Notes: generated from the letters alone by a model not told the origin. DNA of 64,000 bases from CAZSHG01 sp964606695 [NCBI: uncultured bacterium] (GCA_964606695.1 CAZSHG010000003.1:62001-126000); one strand, 5' to 3'; shown: positions 47,567 through 59,400, counted from the first letter of the stretch. Program-made: numbers and translations.

Positions 47567-48045
47567 TGGATAAGAAACCCTATTTGTCGAGCGCAGTTTG
47601 GCCGGGCGTCATACTGGGATTACTCTCAGTGATACCCGTAGTTAATTATGGCAATCTATTTTGCTGTCTGTGGGTTGTGGGGGGCGGCGTTCTCGCTACT
47701 ATAGTCCTGAAAGGAGATGTCGATAAAATTACTCCGGCGGACGGCGCTAAAGTCGGTCTTTTAGCCGGACTCATAGGTGCCGTTGTAGTCGGTATTGGCA
47801 ATGGGATATTGTGGTTCTTTTTCCACGAGAATTATCTGGCGAGTCTAAATGAAATCATAACAATGGGCGAAATGGATCCCGAAATGATCGATATGATGGC
47901 GGAGTTCATTAATGATCCCGGTCTCGTTATTATCGGTTCTCTGATAAGCGCGCTGATAATGAACTCGATTTTTTCGACCCTTGGCGGTTTCGTCACGGCT
48001 ACGATTATCAATCGAAAGAAAGAGAATTCGGAAATTTTGGGATAG
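47566..48045 (+). CDS. Four-helix membrane protein of unknown function
   Basis: 159 residues from the ATG overlapping the branching-enzyme stop. Four hydrophobic helices; the first loop carries NYGNLFCCLWVVGGGVLA, a Cys-Cys-Leu-Trp-xx-Gly-Gly pattern seen in small uncharacterised bacterial membrane proteins. A short acidic loop (GEMDPEMIDMMAE) separates helices 3 and 4, and the C-terminus is charged. Function unknown; co-translated with the upstream gene. Confidence 0.72.
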   Translation: MDKKPYLSSAVWPGVILGLLSVIPVVNYGNLFCCLWVVGGGVLATIVLKGDVDKITPADGAKVGLLAGLIGAVVVGIGNGILWFFFHENYLASLNEIITMGEMDPEMIDMMAEFINDPGLVIIGSLISALIMNSIFSTLGGFVTATIINRKKENSEILG

Positions 48046-48056
48046 AAATAATTTAA

Positions 48057-48710
48057 TTGAAAAGACTAATCTGGATAGGCATTTTCCTTACGACAATAAG
48101 CCCGGTTATAGCTGGACTAGGTTTCAGAATCGGCGGCGGGCAGTTCGTGCCTCAGGATAGCATAATCAAAGAAGCCTATGCCAACGCCTACATTGCCGAT
48201 ATCCGATATTCGCTCAACGAGCCTTTTTTTGTATCCGGCGGGGCGCTACTTTATAATGTGCATTATGCATCGATACCGATCACATTGGAAGGCTCAGCCG
48301 ATTTGACCGTCGGGTCGTATAAGATTCGTTTGGATGCTTTCGGAGCCTTTGCAGGTGTGGGCATCGGGAAATTTATGGGGAAAGCCGGAACGGGAGTATA
48401 TCCTTATGCCTGCGCGGCTGTGGGATTTATTTCACCCGTAATCAGCCAGAAATTGGAATACTATACGGAAGACGATACGGCTTCGACATTTTACGATACC
48501 CGCGAAGACCGCAACTGGGCTTTTTTGGCTACTCCTTACGCGGGAATCGAAGTTCGATTTGCCGGTATCGGCGTTTTTGTTCAGGGGAATTATCTGTGGG
48601 GGAACTGTGTGGAATACGATTCCCATGTCGTTAACGGTGTCGAGATATTGAAAGCTGGCAAAATAACGCCCTCCGGCTGGATACTATACGTCGGGATCGT
48701 AGTCGATTAA
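48057..48710 (+). CDS. Small outer-membrane beta-barrel-like protein
   Basis: 217 residues from a TTG start with a signal peptide (LIWIGIFLTTISPVIAG). The rest is a run of amphipathic, Gly- and Tyr-rich strands (FRIGGGQF, FGAFAGVGIGKF, VFVQGNYLWGN) ending in a hydrophobic C-terminal strand (GWILYVGIVVD), as expected for an 8-10 strand barrel. No Shine-Dalgarno sequence is apparent. No specific family recognised. Confidence 0.65.
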   Translation: MKRLIWIGIFLTTISPVIAGLGFRIGGGQFVPQDSIIKEAYANAYIADIRYSLNEPFFVSGGALLYNVHYASIPITLEGSADLTVGSYKIRLDAFGAFAGVGIGKFMGKAGTGVYPYACAAVGFISPVISQKLEYYTEDDTASTFYDTREDRNWAFLATPYAGIEVRFAGIGVFVQGNYLWGNCVEYDSHVVNGVEILKAGKITPSGWILYVGIVVD

Positions 48711-48757
48711 GGTAATACTTCAGTAATTTAATCCCTATTTATTTCATCAGGAGAAAA

Positions 48758-51484
48758 ATGTCTGATAGAAAGAGATTATATTTGATGGACGGGACGCAAT
48801 TCGCCTACAGGGCGTTTTTTGCATTTATCAACCGACCTCTTCGCAATTCACGCGGCATTAATACTTCAGCGCCTTATGGGATGATGTTGAGTATTTTGAA
48901 GATAATCGACGATCTCGCGCCGGACGCCTTCGCCGTCGCTTTTGACGTGGGTAAACCTAAAGAACGGCTGGAATTGTATCCTGCATACAAATCCACGCGG
49001 GAGAAGATGCCAGACGAACTTCGGGAATCCCTGCCCTATATCAATAAGCTCGTCGAAGCTATGAATATTCCAACAATCGTCAAGGACGGTGTCGAAGCGG
49101 ACGATTTGATGGGGACGATCGCAAGACGCGCCGAGAAGAAGGACTGGGACGTCGTTCTGGTAACGGGAGATAAGGATTTCCTCCAGCTAATCGACGATAG
49201 AATTAGCGTTTTTTCGCCCAGCAGAGGTGCATTGCCGACCGAATGGTTCACCTTTGAGGATGCCGACCGGAAGTTCAACGTCGGTCCCGACAAAATCGTT
49301 GACCTGCTGGCACTAATGGGCGACAGCTCGGATAACGTCCCCGGAGTTAGGGGTATCGGCGAGAAAACCGCCGCGAAACTGCTTTCGGAATATGATAATC
49401 TCGACGAAATCTACGAACACCTCGACGAAATCGGCGGGAGCACGGCGAAAAAGCTGGCGGAAAATAAAGAGCTGGCCTATTTATCGAGGAAACTCGTTAC
49501 TATCGACACCGATATCGATTTTCAGTTCGATTGGGAGAACGCGCCGATTTCGGAACCGGACTATGAGAAGCTAATACCCATTCTCGAAGAGCTGGAATTT
49601 ACCTCATTGCTGGACAGATTTCATAAGGAATGGGGTGAGGATAAATACGAGAGTAAAGGCGAAACAAGCGTCGATTACATCCTCGTCGATGACGGCGAGA
49701 AGCTCCAGGAATTGTTGCGGAAACTCGACGAAGCAGACCGTTTCGGATTAGATACCGAGACTACGAGCCAGAACCCGATGGAAGCCGAGCTTGTGGGAAT
49801 AAGTATCTGTATCGAGGAGGGAACTGCCTATTACATTCCTTTGTGCCATAAGCGCGAAGGTGATTTATTAATCGACGAGGAATTGAATTTACCCTTCGAT
49901 GAAACACTTGAGAAACTCCGGCCAGTTCTGGAAAACGGCGAAATCGGGAAGGTCGGTCAGAATCTTAAATATGATTATGTCGTGCTAAAGCGTTCTGGTA
50001 TCGAGTTGTGCGGAATAGACGGCGATACTATGCTCGCGGATTATCTTCTATCGCCGGGAGCTTATGAGCACGGGCTGGACGTCCTTTCCCTAAAACATCT
50101 GGGGCACCGTATGCAGAGTTACTCCGAACTCGTTTCCGAAGGCAATAAGGAATTATCTATAGCGGAAATCGAACCCACACGCGTGGCGCGATATGCTGGC
50201 GAGGACGCGGAGGTATCGCTCAGGCTCGCGCACTCGCTCGAAAAGGAACTCGAGAAGTGTGGATTATTTGAACTGTATAATACACTGGAAGTTCCGTTAG
50301 TGAGGGTTCTCGCGGAAATGCAAATAACCGGGGTTCGACTGGATACAGCTTTCCTGAAGGAATTGTCATCGCACTTGAAAAGCGAACTGGAGAATCTGAA
50401 GGGGAATATTTACCGGGAAGCGGGCGAAGAGTTCAATATCGCTTCACCAAAGCAACTTTCGGAAATACTTTTCGATAAACTCGGGCTTCCAGTTCAAAAG
50501 AAGACCAAAACGGGCTATTCGACGGATGCGGAGGTTCTCGAGACGCTATCCGTGATGCATCCGCTTCCTATGATGATAATCAAATACCGGGAGCTTTCCA
50601 AGCTAATAGGGACTTATCTGGATGCGTTGCCGTCGCTTGTTAATATCTCGACCGGTCGGATACATCCCACCTTTCAACAAGCCGTAACGAGCACCGGGCG
50701 GTTATCCTGCAAGGGTCCCAATCTCCAGAATATTCCCGTGCGCGGCGAAACCGGACGTGAAATCCGCAAGGCGTTTATTCCCGCCGACGGCAACGTCCTC
50801 ATGTCCGCCGATTACTCTCAGATAGAACTTCGTATGATGGCTCATATTTCCGGCGACGAAAATCTGACTCGCGCGTTCAAAGAAGGACGCGACATCCATG
50901 CGGACACGGCGTCGCGGATCTTCGACGTCGATATCGACTCGGTTACTCCAGACCAGCGCAGGATGGCCAAAGTAATTAATTTCGGCGTCATCTACGGCAT
51001 GACCCCATGGGGAGTCAGCGCGCGCTTAGGAGTCGAAATCGCCGAAGCGCGCAAGTTCGTGGACGCTTATTTCGAGAGGTATCCCGGAATTGCCGGATAT
51101 ATGGAAGAAGCGCCGCAGACAGCAGAAGAAAAAGGTTACGTTGAGACCATCATGGGACGTCGGCGGTATTTCGGGGATATCAAGAAATCGCGCGGGATGA
51201 AAACCTTCTTGAAGCGGGCGGCGATAAATACGCCTATCCAGGGTTCGGCGGCGGATTTGATAAAGATCGCGATGTTGCGGATTTTCGATAAAATTTCGCA
51301 CGAGGGTTTATCCTCGAAGATGATACTGACCGTGCACGACGAGCTCGTTTTCGATACGCCGGAGAAGGAGATAGCCGAGTTAAGTCTATTGGTAAAAGAA
51401 ATAATGGTCTCGGCGATGGAGCTTTCCGTGCCGCTCGTTGTGGATATTGGCACCGGCAAAGACTGGTTGAGTGCCCACGAATAA
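48758..51484 (+). CDS. polA: DNA polymerase I
   Basis: 908 residues, AGGAG upstream. All three domains are present: 5'-3' exonuclease (~1-290, with DGTQFAYRAFFA and GDKDFLQLI), 3'-5' exonuclease (~305-490, ExoI motif FGLDTETT, later YAGEDAEVS, so proofreading residues are kept), and family A polymerase (~520-908, motif A DYSQIELR from Asp685, O-helix RRMAKVINFGVIYG, motif C VHDELVF). It fills gaps and removes RNA primers. Its stop is followed by a hairpin with the wrong polarity to terminate this gene. Confidence 0.96.
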   Translation: MSDRKRLYLMDGTQFAYRAFFAFINRPLRNSRGINTSAPYGMMLSILKIIDDLAPDAFAVAFDVGKPKERLELYPAYKSTREKMPDELRESLPYINKLVEAMNIPTIVKDGVEADDLMGTIARRAEKKDWDVVLVTGDKDFLQLIDDRISVFSPSRGALPTEWFTFEDADRKFNVGPDKIVDLLALMGDSSDNVPGVRGIGEKTAAKLLSEYDNLDEIYEHLDEIGGSTAKKLAENKELAYLSRKLVTIDTDIDFQFDWENAPISEPDYEKLIPILEELEFTSLLDRFHKEWGEDKYESKGETSVDYILVDDGEKLQELLRKLDEADRFGLDTETTSQNPMEAELVGISICIEEGTAYYIPLCHKREGDLLIDEELNLPFDETLEKLRPVLENGEIGKVGQNLKYDYVVLKRSGIELCGIDGDTMLADYLLSPGAYEHGLDVLSLKHLGHRMQSYSELVSEGNKELSIAEIEPTRVARYAGEDAEVSLRLAHSLEKELEKCGLFELYNTLEVPLVRVLAEMQITGVRLDTAFLKELSSHLKSELENLKGNIYREAGEEFNIASPKQLSEILFDKLGLPVQKKTKTGYSTDAEVLETLSVMHPLPMMIIKYRELSKLIGTYLDALPSLVNISTGRIHPTFQQAVTSTGRLSCKGPNLQNIPVRGETGREIRKAFIPADGNVLMSADYSQIELRMMAHISGDENLTRAFKEGRDIHADTASRIFDVDIDSVTPDQRRMAKVINFGVIYGMTPWGVSARLGVEIAEARKFVDAYFERYPGIAGYMEEAPQTAEEKGYVETIMGRRRYFGDIKKSRGMKTFLKRAAINTPIQGSAADLIKIAMLRIFDKISHEGLSSKMILTVHDELVFDTPEKEIAELSLLVKEIMVSAMELSVPLVVDIGTGKDWLSAHE

Positions 51485-51508
51485 AAAAGCGGCCCAATTA
51501 TGGGCCGC
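51483..51508 (-). terminator. Hairpin downstream of polA, A-run on the 5' side
   Basis: AAAAAA-GCGGCCCA-atta-TGGGCCGC. The T-run needed for termination lies on the minus strand only, so it would stop transcripts entering polA from the right. For polA itself it may protect the 3' end. Confidence 0.5.
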
Positions 51509-51547
51509 CTGAGAGGTTGCAACTCAAAGAAGGAGGGAGAAGTTGCA

Positions 51548-51655
51548 GTGGAAGAACGACGCATTTCTAATGCCAATCCCCACATAACCGCTCGCAATAC
51601 CGGATACAATAGGGTTTTCAAGTCTCGGATACCTAAAAAACGCGGCAATTATTAA
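51548..51655 (+). CDS. Possible 35-residue basic micro-protein
   Basis: GTG start, 35 codons, rich in Arg, Lys and Asn, ending VFKSRIPKKRGNY. AGGAGGGAG at 51531-51539 is a strong ribosome-binding site. It sits in the loop of a 7-bp hairpin formed by TGCAACT (51518-51524) and AGTTGCA (51541-51547), directly before the start codon. I recognise no family. It could be a real small protein or a coincidental frame; the strong ribosome-binding site is the main support. Confidence 0.35.
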   Translation: MEERRISNANPHITARNTGYNRVFKSRIPKKRGNY

Positions 51656-51738
51656 GGGCTTTTTAGCCCAAGAAGTCCTCTGAGGTGAGTAATATTCCCC
51701 GGACTTACTGAAATTTCAACTTTTTTGCAGGAAATACT

Positions 51739-51762
51739 AAACTTACTTGAATAAATAAGTTT
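51739..51762. promoter_or_regulatory. Dyad operator of the TrmB-type gene
   Basis: AAACTTA, a 10-base gap, TAAGTTT. It covers the -35 and part of the spacer of the promoter at 51747-51774, the position expected of an autorepressor site. Confidence 0.5.
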
Positions 51763-51774
51763 AATAATTATAAT
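51747..51774 (+). promoter_or_regulatory. Sigma-70 promoter of the TrmB-type gene
   Basis: TTGAAT, a 16-base spacer and a perfect TATAAT. The leader is about 58 bases, with GGAG just before the ATG. Confidence 0.6.
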
Positions 51775-51838
51775 TAGAAGTTGAATAATAGGATGATATT
51801 TCGCCCAATTATTATGAACGCATGATTTATGGAGTAAA

Positions 51839-52630
51839 ATGAAAAATATAATGCAAAATCTCGGTTTCAGCGACGGCGAAATCCAGCTATATATGCGGCT
51901 TCTCGAAGTGGGCAGTTGCACAATTTCCGAATGCCTTCGCGGGATCGATCTTAGCCGTCCTCACGCTTATTCGATAATGAGGAATCTGGTGGAGCAGGGT
52001 CTCGTTGCCGAGGACGCCGGTAAACCGACTCGTTTTCGTGTTCTGCCGCCGAATGAATCGCTCGAATTTTTCGCAAACTCCCGTATAGAAGAACTCAATT
52101 TAGAACGAAAATTCCTTGAAGATAGTATCGTGACTCTCAAACAAGAAGCTTCGGTTTTGTATTCGTCCGTTGGCGATATCGAAACTGAACGGGGGCCGGA
52201 TATGCTGGTATTCAGAGGCCCGAATTTGATAGTCGAGTGGGCTAACACGCTGAAAAACCGGTTGAAGAGTTGTCTTCGAGTGATATCTAAAAAGCCTATA
52301 ATCCTCGATATGGTCGGTGTGGAAAACGTTCGGATTTCGAGCGACGTTCAGAGGAAGATACTTTGCGAAACGGAACTAACGTCTGACAAAGGTTTTTCGG
52401 ATTATATCGAAAATGAAATAGAAGTCGGCAACGCCGAAATCAGACATGCGGAAAAGTTGCCGATTAAACTGGCTATTTTCGACGATTTCGCGGCAATTAT
52501 AACTTTGAATATCGGCTCGAAGCCCGACAATTTCCTTCTGCTATTGACGCAAAACAGGGAACTCGTATCATTCTTGACCGTGGCCTTCGATTGTGTCTGG
52601 TCGAGTTCGGTGAAGTATAAATCTTCGTAA
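51839..52630 (+). CDS. TrmB-family transcriptional regulator
   Basis: 263 residues. A winged helix-turn-helix of the TrmB type spans residues ~5-70 (LGFSDGEIQLYMRLLEVGSCTISE), followed by a short coiled-coil linker (ERKFLEDSIVTLKQ) and a C-terminal domain of about 150 residues. TrmB proteins often sense sugars or nucleotides and repress transport or metabolic genes. No transporter adjoins it; the galT/branching-enzyme operon lies 4 kb away. The operator-like dyad over its own promoter suggests autoregulation. It converges with the next gene with 2 bases between stops. Confidence 0.8.
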   Translation: MKNIMQNLGFSDGEIQLYMRLLEVGSCTISECLRGIDLSRPHAYSIMRNLVEQGLVAEDAGKPTRFRVLPPNESLEFFANSRIEELNLERKFLEDSIVTLKQEASVLYSSVGDIETERGPDMLVFRGPNLIVEWANTLKNRLKSCLRVISKKPIILDMVGVENVRISSDVQRKILCETELTSDKGFSDYIENEIEVGNAEIRHAEKLPIKLAIFDDFAAIITLNIGSKPDNFLLLLTQNRELVSFLTVAFDCVWSSSVKYKSS

Positions 52631-52632
52631 TA

Positions 52633-53259
52633 TCAAGGAAAAATTCGTTTTCCGAAGGCTTTTTTGCCCACCGAATTGTCGAATATTTCTTTGATTTTAA
52701 AGAGATATGCCGGGCGATCGCTCCATTTGTGGATATTTGAGCCATGGTAAACGTCGTGTTGGGCGTTCAGATACTCGTGTATCCTATCGCCTGCGTGGAT
52801 TTCGGCGGAACACCTGACTTCAAAAGAAATCATCGGCGGTTCGTAAAACAGTAACGTCGCTCTGTCGTTATCCTGCAGGTTATGCCACGTATGATCGAGC
52901 GCGAGTTCGAGAGTTCCGAGGCATGAAAAATCGATCGCTTCGTGTTGACCCTCCGCCCAGATGAGTTTATTTAGCAGTTTGAGACCGCGTTCGGGGTAAT
53001 CGTCGCCTTCGTAGTTCTCGATGTGGTTTTTGTATTTATCGAGGAAATTTTCGATGTTATCACCTTTCGGTAAGAATCCCACTCCCTTGATACTTCCGTT
53101 AAGTCCCGCCGGACCGTCTGTAATAATAGCCGGCGTGTGGCGCGTAAAGCCAATAAAGAAGCTGTCGCGGGGTATTCTTTCTCCCCGCAGTTGCCTGCGA
53201 ATAAGTTCCGCACGCTGGTGAAAAGCCCACTTGATGAATTTTTCGGGAATTCGTTTCAT
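52633..53259 (-). CDS. PNPOx-like (pyridoxamine 5'-phosphate oxidase fold) protein
   Basis: 208 residues, AAGGAAGG upstream of the ATG. The stretch HTWHNLQDNDRATLLFYEPP followed by FEVRCSAEI resembles the flavin-binding split-barrel region of PNPOx-like proteins, and LNAQHDVYHGS near the C-terminus fits uncharacterised members of this group. It probably binds FMN or another flavin, but the reaction is unknown. No signal peptide. Confidence 0.55.
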   Translation of the reverse strand: MKRIPEKFIKWAFHQRAELIRRQLRGERIPRDSFFIGFTRHTPAIITDGPAGLNGSIKGVGFLPKGDNIENFLDKYKNHIENYEGDDYPERGLKLLNKLIWAEGQHEAIDFSCLGTLELALDHTWHNLQDNDRATLLFYEPPMISFEVRCSAEIHAGDRIHEYLNAQHDVYHGSNIHKWSDRPAYLFKIKEIFDNSVGKKAFGKRIFP

Positions 53260-53401
53260 CGCCCTTCCTTTTTAGGTAATATTCAAAATTTGCCTCGAAT
53301 AATCAAGAGAAATTCGCCTATAAATCAGATAATAACTTGCATTTTGACTAGATATATTTTAATATATGTATATGTATTTTGATTTCTAAAAGGAGTTTCT
53401 A

Positions 53402-56400
53402 ATGATAAATAGTAATAAATTCCCAAAAATCCTAATTCTTCTACTGTTTTTATGGGGTATTCTCTTCGCGCAGGGACTCAAGATAGAAAACGTCCATGTG
53501 CAGGGCAGAGGTGGACGCGAGATAACTTATTACCGTCCCTCGGTGCCTATGGACGACTGGTGGTATAACACGGATGTCGAGTGTATTCACGATATCGGGT
53601 GCGTCGATATCGTGTTCTGCGTGGATACATCGGGGAGCATGTCTGGAACTATCGGGTCATTACAGGATGAGATAGATAGGTTTGCATACGATATTGCCGC
53701 TGTCGGTTTTGATTACTCCTTTGGACTGGTTACATATTCTGAGACAGTTAACTTTCCTCACGGCGCAACTTTGATCGGTGACCTGGGCGCCTTTTCGGCT
53801 ATTCTCGATGAGGCCCGTGGCGGAGAGGGCGGTTACGAAGACCATAGTCAGGCTATTTATGATGCCGTAACGAGTTTTGATTGGAGACCGGGATGTGAGT
53901 CAATTGTGATTTTAGTCTCCGACGAGTGCGACGACGCGAGTTCGGTTACACCCTCCACGGTTATTTCTACCCTTCTTTCCTGGGGCGGCACTGTATATAT
54001 GATGACCGCCGATTGCGGCGATGTCGATGAATTCCATATGTATTGCGATACAACTTATGGTATGTGGTTCGACTATTCATCATCCACTCTTAACGATGTA
54101 TTCAATCAGATCATCGATGATATAGCGGACGTCGTTGAGATCGATATTACCGTAACGAATACTTCCGGCGGTGTTATGAATCCCATGACTGCTACGCTAA
54201 TCCCCGATTTTTGTATAACGGTTGGCGATTCCCCGAATCCACAGCCTTATGGGCCGGTTGCCGACGGTGCAAACCATACTTTTGTCTGGGATATTACAGA
54301 GATTCCCGGTTGTACCGGTTGGGGCGATTGTTTTATGATCCGCGTGGAAGGCGGAGGGTATGTAGATTCGATTGTCGGTTGTCTTTTTGTCGAAGATTGT
54401 GGATGTCCGGGGCCGGAAGTCGTTATCCTTTGTCCTGAATACAGCGGAGCCTGGACTGCGTGCGATTATCAGCAGATCGAAATTCAGTTCGAAGGCTACA
54501 TGGGCGTGAACCAGAATTCTTTGTGCATTCAGGTAAATGGCACGGAGTATTGCTATCCCCATCCGAATTTAACATGGACACCGTCGGGGACAGGCGGAGT
54601 TCTCACCTTCACTCCATCGTCTCCCTGGACACATCTGGACGATGTGGATATTGTCGTAACTGCGGGATTAGACGCTACCGATTGCCCGATACGATTCTAT
54701 CCCGAGAGCGATTTCAATGTGGACACCGAACCTCCGCATGTCGGCTGGTGGGAACATCACGACGCGACTTTGTGGCCGCCATCGCCGCCGTGGCGCGAGT
54801 GGCATGACGGCGAGGTAGCCTGGTCTCCCCCCTGTGGAGATACTCTTAGCGATACCGACCATATAACATTTTCGGCTCTTATCTATGACGACGGTATCGG
54901 CGTAACTCCCGTTGATTTGATTTTAAAAGAGCTGGAATCCATGCCGGGCTTCGATTTCGGGACTATCTGGTCTTCGCTTACATCGATTCAATTAACGGTA
55001 AATGGAATTCCGTTTATCCCCGGAGTGCCAATTCCCGGAGAATTCAACAGGGCAGTCGATTTCGATTTAACTTACGTGCTTGCCGGCGATCAATTCGGCG
55101 GTTGGCAGATAGACGGTTCGATTCGCGCGGATAGCGCTTTCATGCTTGGACTTTTCAGCCCGGAAATGGAATTTTGTATCGAAGCGCACGATCTTGTCGA
55201 GGCGGAAGGCTGTATGCCCTGCGAAAATGACACCCAGTGGTGTTGCACATTCTGGTTGCTGGAAGATATTCCGCTGACGGTTAACGCCGGCCCGGATCAG
55301 TATATCTGCGCGGGCGAGGCGGTTATGATTGGGGGAACGCCCGCGGCGGCAGGAGGGACTACGCCATACACTTACTCGTGGACTCCGACCACCGGCCTTT
55401 CCGATCCGAACACGGCGAATCCGTTGGCTTCGCCTACCACAACTACTACCTACACTCTGACTGTCACCGATGACGCTTCGGACGTAGCTACCGACGATAT
55501 GACGGTATATGTGTCTAACCCGGTGGCGGACGCAGGCGAGGACGATACAGTATGCGCTGGAGCGTCTTTGACACTTGGCGGCTCGCCGACAGGTTCGGGA
55601 GGATTCCCGCCGTTAAGTTACAGTTGGGAACCGGCGGCATATATTTCGCCGTCCAACATCGCTAATCCGACGCTGACCACAGACGTGGCATGGGACGACA
55701 CCACCATAATGTGTATCGTTACGGTTACGGACACTCTCGGTTGCGAGGATATCGACACCGTGCTCGTTACTATAGATAATATAATCCCGGATGCCGGGCC
55801 CGATCGATATATCTGTGTCGGCGATGCCGTCACAATTGGCGGTAGCCCGACGGCTACGGGCGGAGTGCCGCCATATACTTTCAACTGGTATGAATATCCC
55901 GGCGGAACTCTGGTTTCGAATGACGCTAATCCTTCTGTAACACCTACGGATACAACTACTTATGTCGTCGAGATTATCGGCGACGATCCGTATTGTAACG
56001 CTACCGATACGTGTATAGTCTATCCAGTCGAAGTTAGCGCCGATGCGGGCCCCGACCAGGACGTTTGCGTTGGCGGTAGCGTTGTAATCGGCGGAACGCC
56101 AACTGCTTCTGGAAGCGGCGGGTATTCCTATTCGTGGACTTCCGTGCCGCCCGGTTACAGTTCGATTGAATCTAATCCTATTGTTTCACCCACCGGGAAC
56201 ACGAGTTATATCGTAACGGTAACGGATTCCATCGGGTGCACAGACGTCGATACGGTTCAAGTGGAAGTCTTCCCGGCGCCCTTCGGCTGGGTTGCCGTGC
56301 CTGATTTCTGCGGTGGAGTATCTTCATGCGAATATCAATCTGTAATATGGACTATAATAGACACCGTTGGCACAATCGATGAAAGCACAATCAGAGTTAC

Positions 56401-59400
56401 GGTCGAAGGGATTACCTATGACGTAACCGATCCCGAAATAACAACGTCGGTTCACCTAACTGATTCGATTTCGATAATGTTCTCACCGGTTACGCCCTGG
56501 GATCACGGCGATACGATTGTATTCGAGCTGGACAACGTCGCCAGTTACGCGGGTTGTAGCACTGCGGTTCCGGCGTGTAGTTTCATAGTCGATCTGGAAC
56601 CGCCTATCGCGGATCCTTTAGTTCCGCCGGATAGCAGTTATATATTCGTCATCCCGGATTCTATTGGCGCTTATATAGAGGATTTCCCCGCAGGTGTGGA
56701 CCCTCTTTCTTTCAATTATATCAGTATTACCGTCGATGGCGTTCCAGCAACCGGTTGGACATACAGCTGGTCGGGCGGATATTTGAGTATCAATAATCTG
56801 GTTATCGAGGACGGCGACAGCGTGGTTATCTGTCTCGATAGCCTTTTCGACGACCCGGATTACGATTATTGCGCTCATAACGACACGAGTTTATGCTGGT
56901 GGTTCATGATTATGCCTTGCGACGTCGAGGTTACAGCCTCGCCGGACACTGTTATTTGCGGAGGCGGGGATATTATTCTGAACGCCGATGTCGAAGGGGG
57001 AAGCGGTTTCTTCACATACGAATGGACACCGGATGTGGGGCTGGACGACTCGAGTCTGCCAAATCCTATCGCGACCATCGAATCGACTATTATTTATGTG
57101 GTCGAGGTTTACGACGAATCGCTGATGTGCAGTGCTTATGACACGGTTTCGATAATCGCTTCTAATCCCGTCGCCAATACCGGCCCGGACGGGTTAATAT
57201 GCCCCTATTCAAATGTGCCGCTGGGATGTGTTCCCACGGTAACGGGAGGAATCCCGCCCTATATTTACGAATGGATGGATTCGACTGGCACGGTGCTCTA
57301 CACCGAAGAACACCCGCTTCACTTCTTCGAGGATATGGACGAATGGTTCGTGCTTCATGTGATAGATTCTATCGGTTGCGAGGATTGGGACACGGTGTAT
57401 TTCGACGTCGATTGGGAGGAGATTATTTCGGTGGACTTACTGACACCACTGCCCGACGAGACACTCGCAGTCGGCGACGTTTATTTCGATTGGGAGGTCG
57501 ATCCGCCGGGCAGTTACCTATACGATTTCTTGATAGACGACGCGATCGTATTTGACCACATCGATTCGAGCAATGTTACCATCGATTTCCCCTGCGGAGA
57601 GAGCCATACATGGACTATAGTTGTTTGGAAAGAATGCTTGCATGAATATATCGCTTGTGGAGAAACGACGATAACCGAATTCATCGATAGCATCCCCGCC
57701 CCCTTCGACCCGCCTTTCCATATGGAGGACTGCGGTGAGCCATATGCGGTTGAAGTCCACGTCCCTGACGGCGACTGGACGGCCTGCGACCCGGATTCTA
57801 TCGTCGCTTTCATCATCGACTCGGTTGGGATTATCGAGTCGTCGATAGTGATGACAGTGAACGGCACGGAATATACTACCGCCGACCCCGAACTCACGTG
57901 GGACGGCGTATCGACGCTGGTTTTCCGGCCTTCGACAATGTGGGCTGACGGCGAAATCGTGTCTGTCTGCGTCGATAGTGCGATGAATGTGGATTCTATG
58001 ACCCTAATCGCGCCGGTTTGCTGGGACTTTTATATCGACCGTAGCGCGCCGGAGATTGTTAGCATTACGCCGACGCCCTTCTCGGAAATTCCGACGACTG
58101 TAGAATCCATTCAGGTGTGCATTCGCGACGACTTATCCGGGCTGGATTCGCTTATTATGGATGTCGATGGTGTTCTATATGAACTCGGCCCCTACGGCTG
58201 TGTCGATACGACGGTTTGCGAATGGTTCCCGGTCGGTCCGCTTTCGCCGGGAGATGTCGCGGATGTTTATCTTGTCCGCGCGACTGACTGCCCGGACTGG
58301 TGCGGCCCGAACGTCCTGGACAGCGTCTGGGATTACACTGTCAGCGACTGCGATGTCGAGATAACCTTCGATTTGGGCGTCGCGGAGACGCTGATTTGCC
58401 ATCCGGATTCACTGCCGGTGGTGTTCGAGCTTACGACGACCGTTACGGGCGGAACGGGGCCATTTACATATTGGAACACAATGGAGGGGTTAGTCGGGCC
58501 GGCACATGTTTCGGATCCGACATACCATCTCGATCATTCGACGTTGATAAGCATAATTGTCGTGGACGCTGACAGTTGTATTGATACGGCTTCTTTTGTC
58601 GTCTATATCAGCGACCTTGAAGCCAATGCCGGCCCGGATCTGGAAATTTGCGAGGGCGATTCTGTCGAGATTGGCCGTCTGGCATATAGATGGAGCGGTC
58701 CGTTTATCGGCGGCATCGATTATTGGTGGACTTATGAGGACGGCACTTTCCTTTCCGACGAGCTGAATCCGTTAGTTTGGCCTGATGTTACGACGAATTA
58801 TGTGTTCCATGTTACCGATTCAATCGGTTGCGAGGACGCGGACACTATGGCGGTCATTCGCAACCATGAATCTCCCGGCACTTTCACCGGACTTTATCCG
58901 CCACCGGACGCGATGTTGCCGCCGGGGGATATTACGATTATCTGGAGCGATGCCGGCGGAGTTCCTCCGGCGAACTATCATCTGATAATCGACGGCGTGG
59001 ACACTGTGGCTATGGGAATTCCAGACACATTCTTCACTGTGAATTATCCCTGCGGACATACCCATTCATGGGAAGTAATTGCATATAATCTCTGCGCGAG
59101 CGAGATGATTGTTAGTTCGGATTCCGCCGGACGTGATAGCATAGAAGTTGCAACCCCTCCCGATACTTTCTACGGCGGGATAGATACAAGCATATACGAT
59201 CCGATTTTTCATACACATCCCTGCGAAGGGCCTTCGGCGATATACGCTCATGTCCCCTCCGGCGACTGGACGGCTTGCGACCCCGATTCTATCGTGTGGA
59301 TCCTCGACGACTCGGTAACATATATCGAGAGCACTATCGAGGTGGTGGTAAATGGCGTATCCTACACGACCTCCGACGGCGAGCTTTCATGGGACGGCAG

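Larger units (their letters stand above)
51485..51838. other. 354-base interval between polA and the TrmB-type gene
   Basis: Contains, in order, the GC-rich hairpin, the possible micro-ORF with its hairpin-loop ribosome-binding site, a small GGGCT-TTTT-AGCCC hairpin near 51656, and the dyad plus consensus promoter of the downstream regulator. Nothing else is supported. Confidence 0.6.

Noticed and set aside
51483-51508. Terminator for polA
   Set aside because: The A-run is 5' of the stem; on the plus strand no T-run follows, so it cannot be a normal intrinsic terminator for polA.
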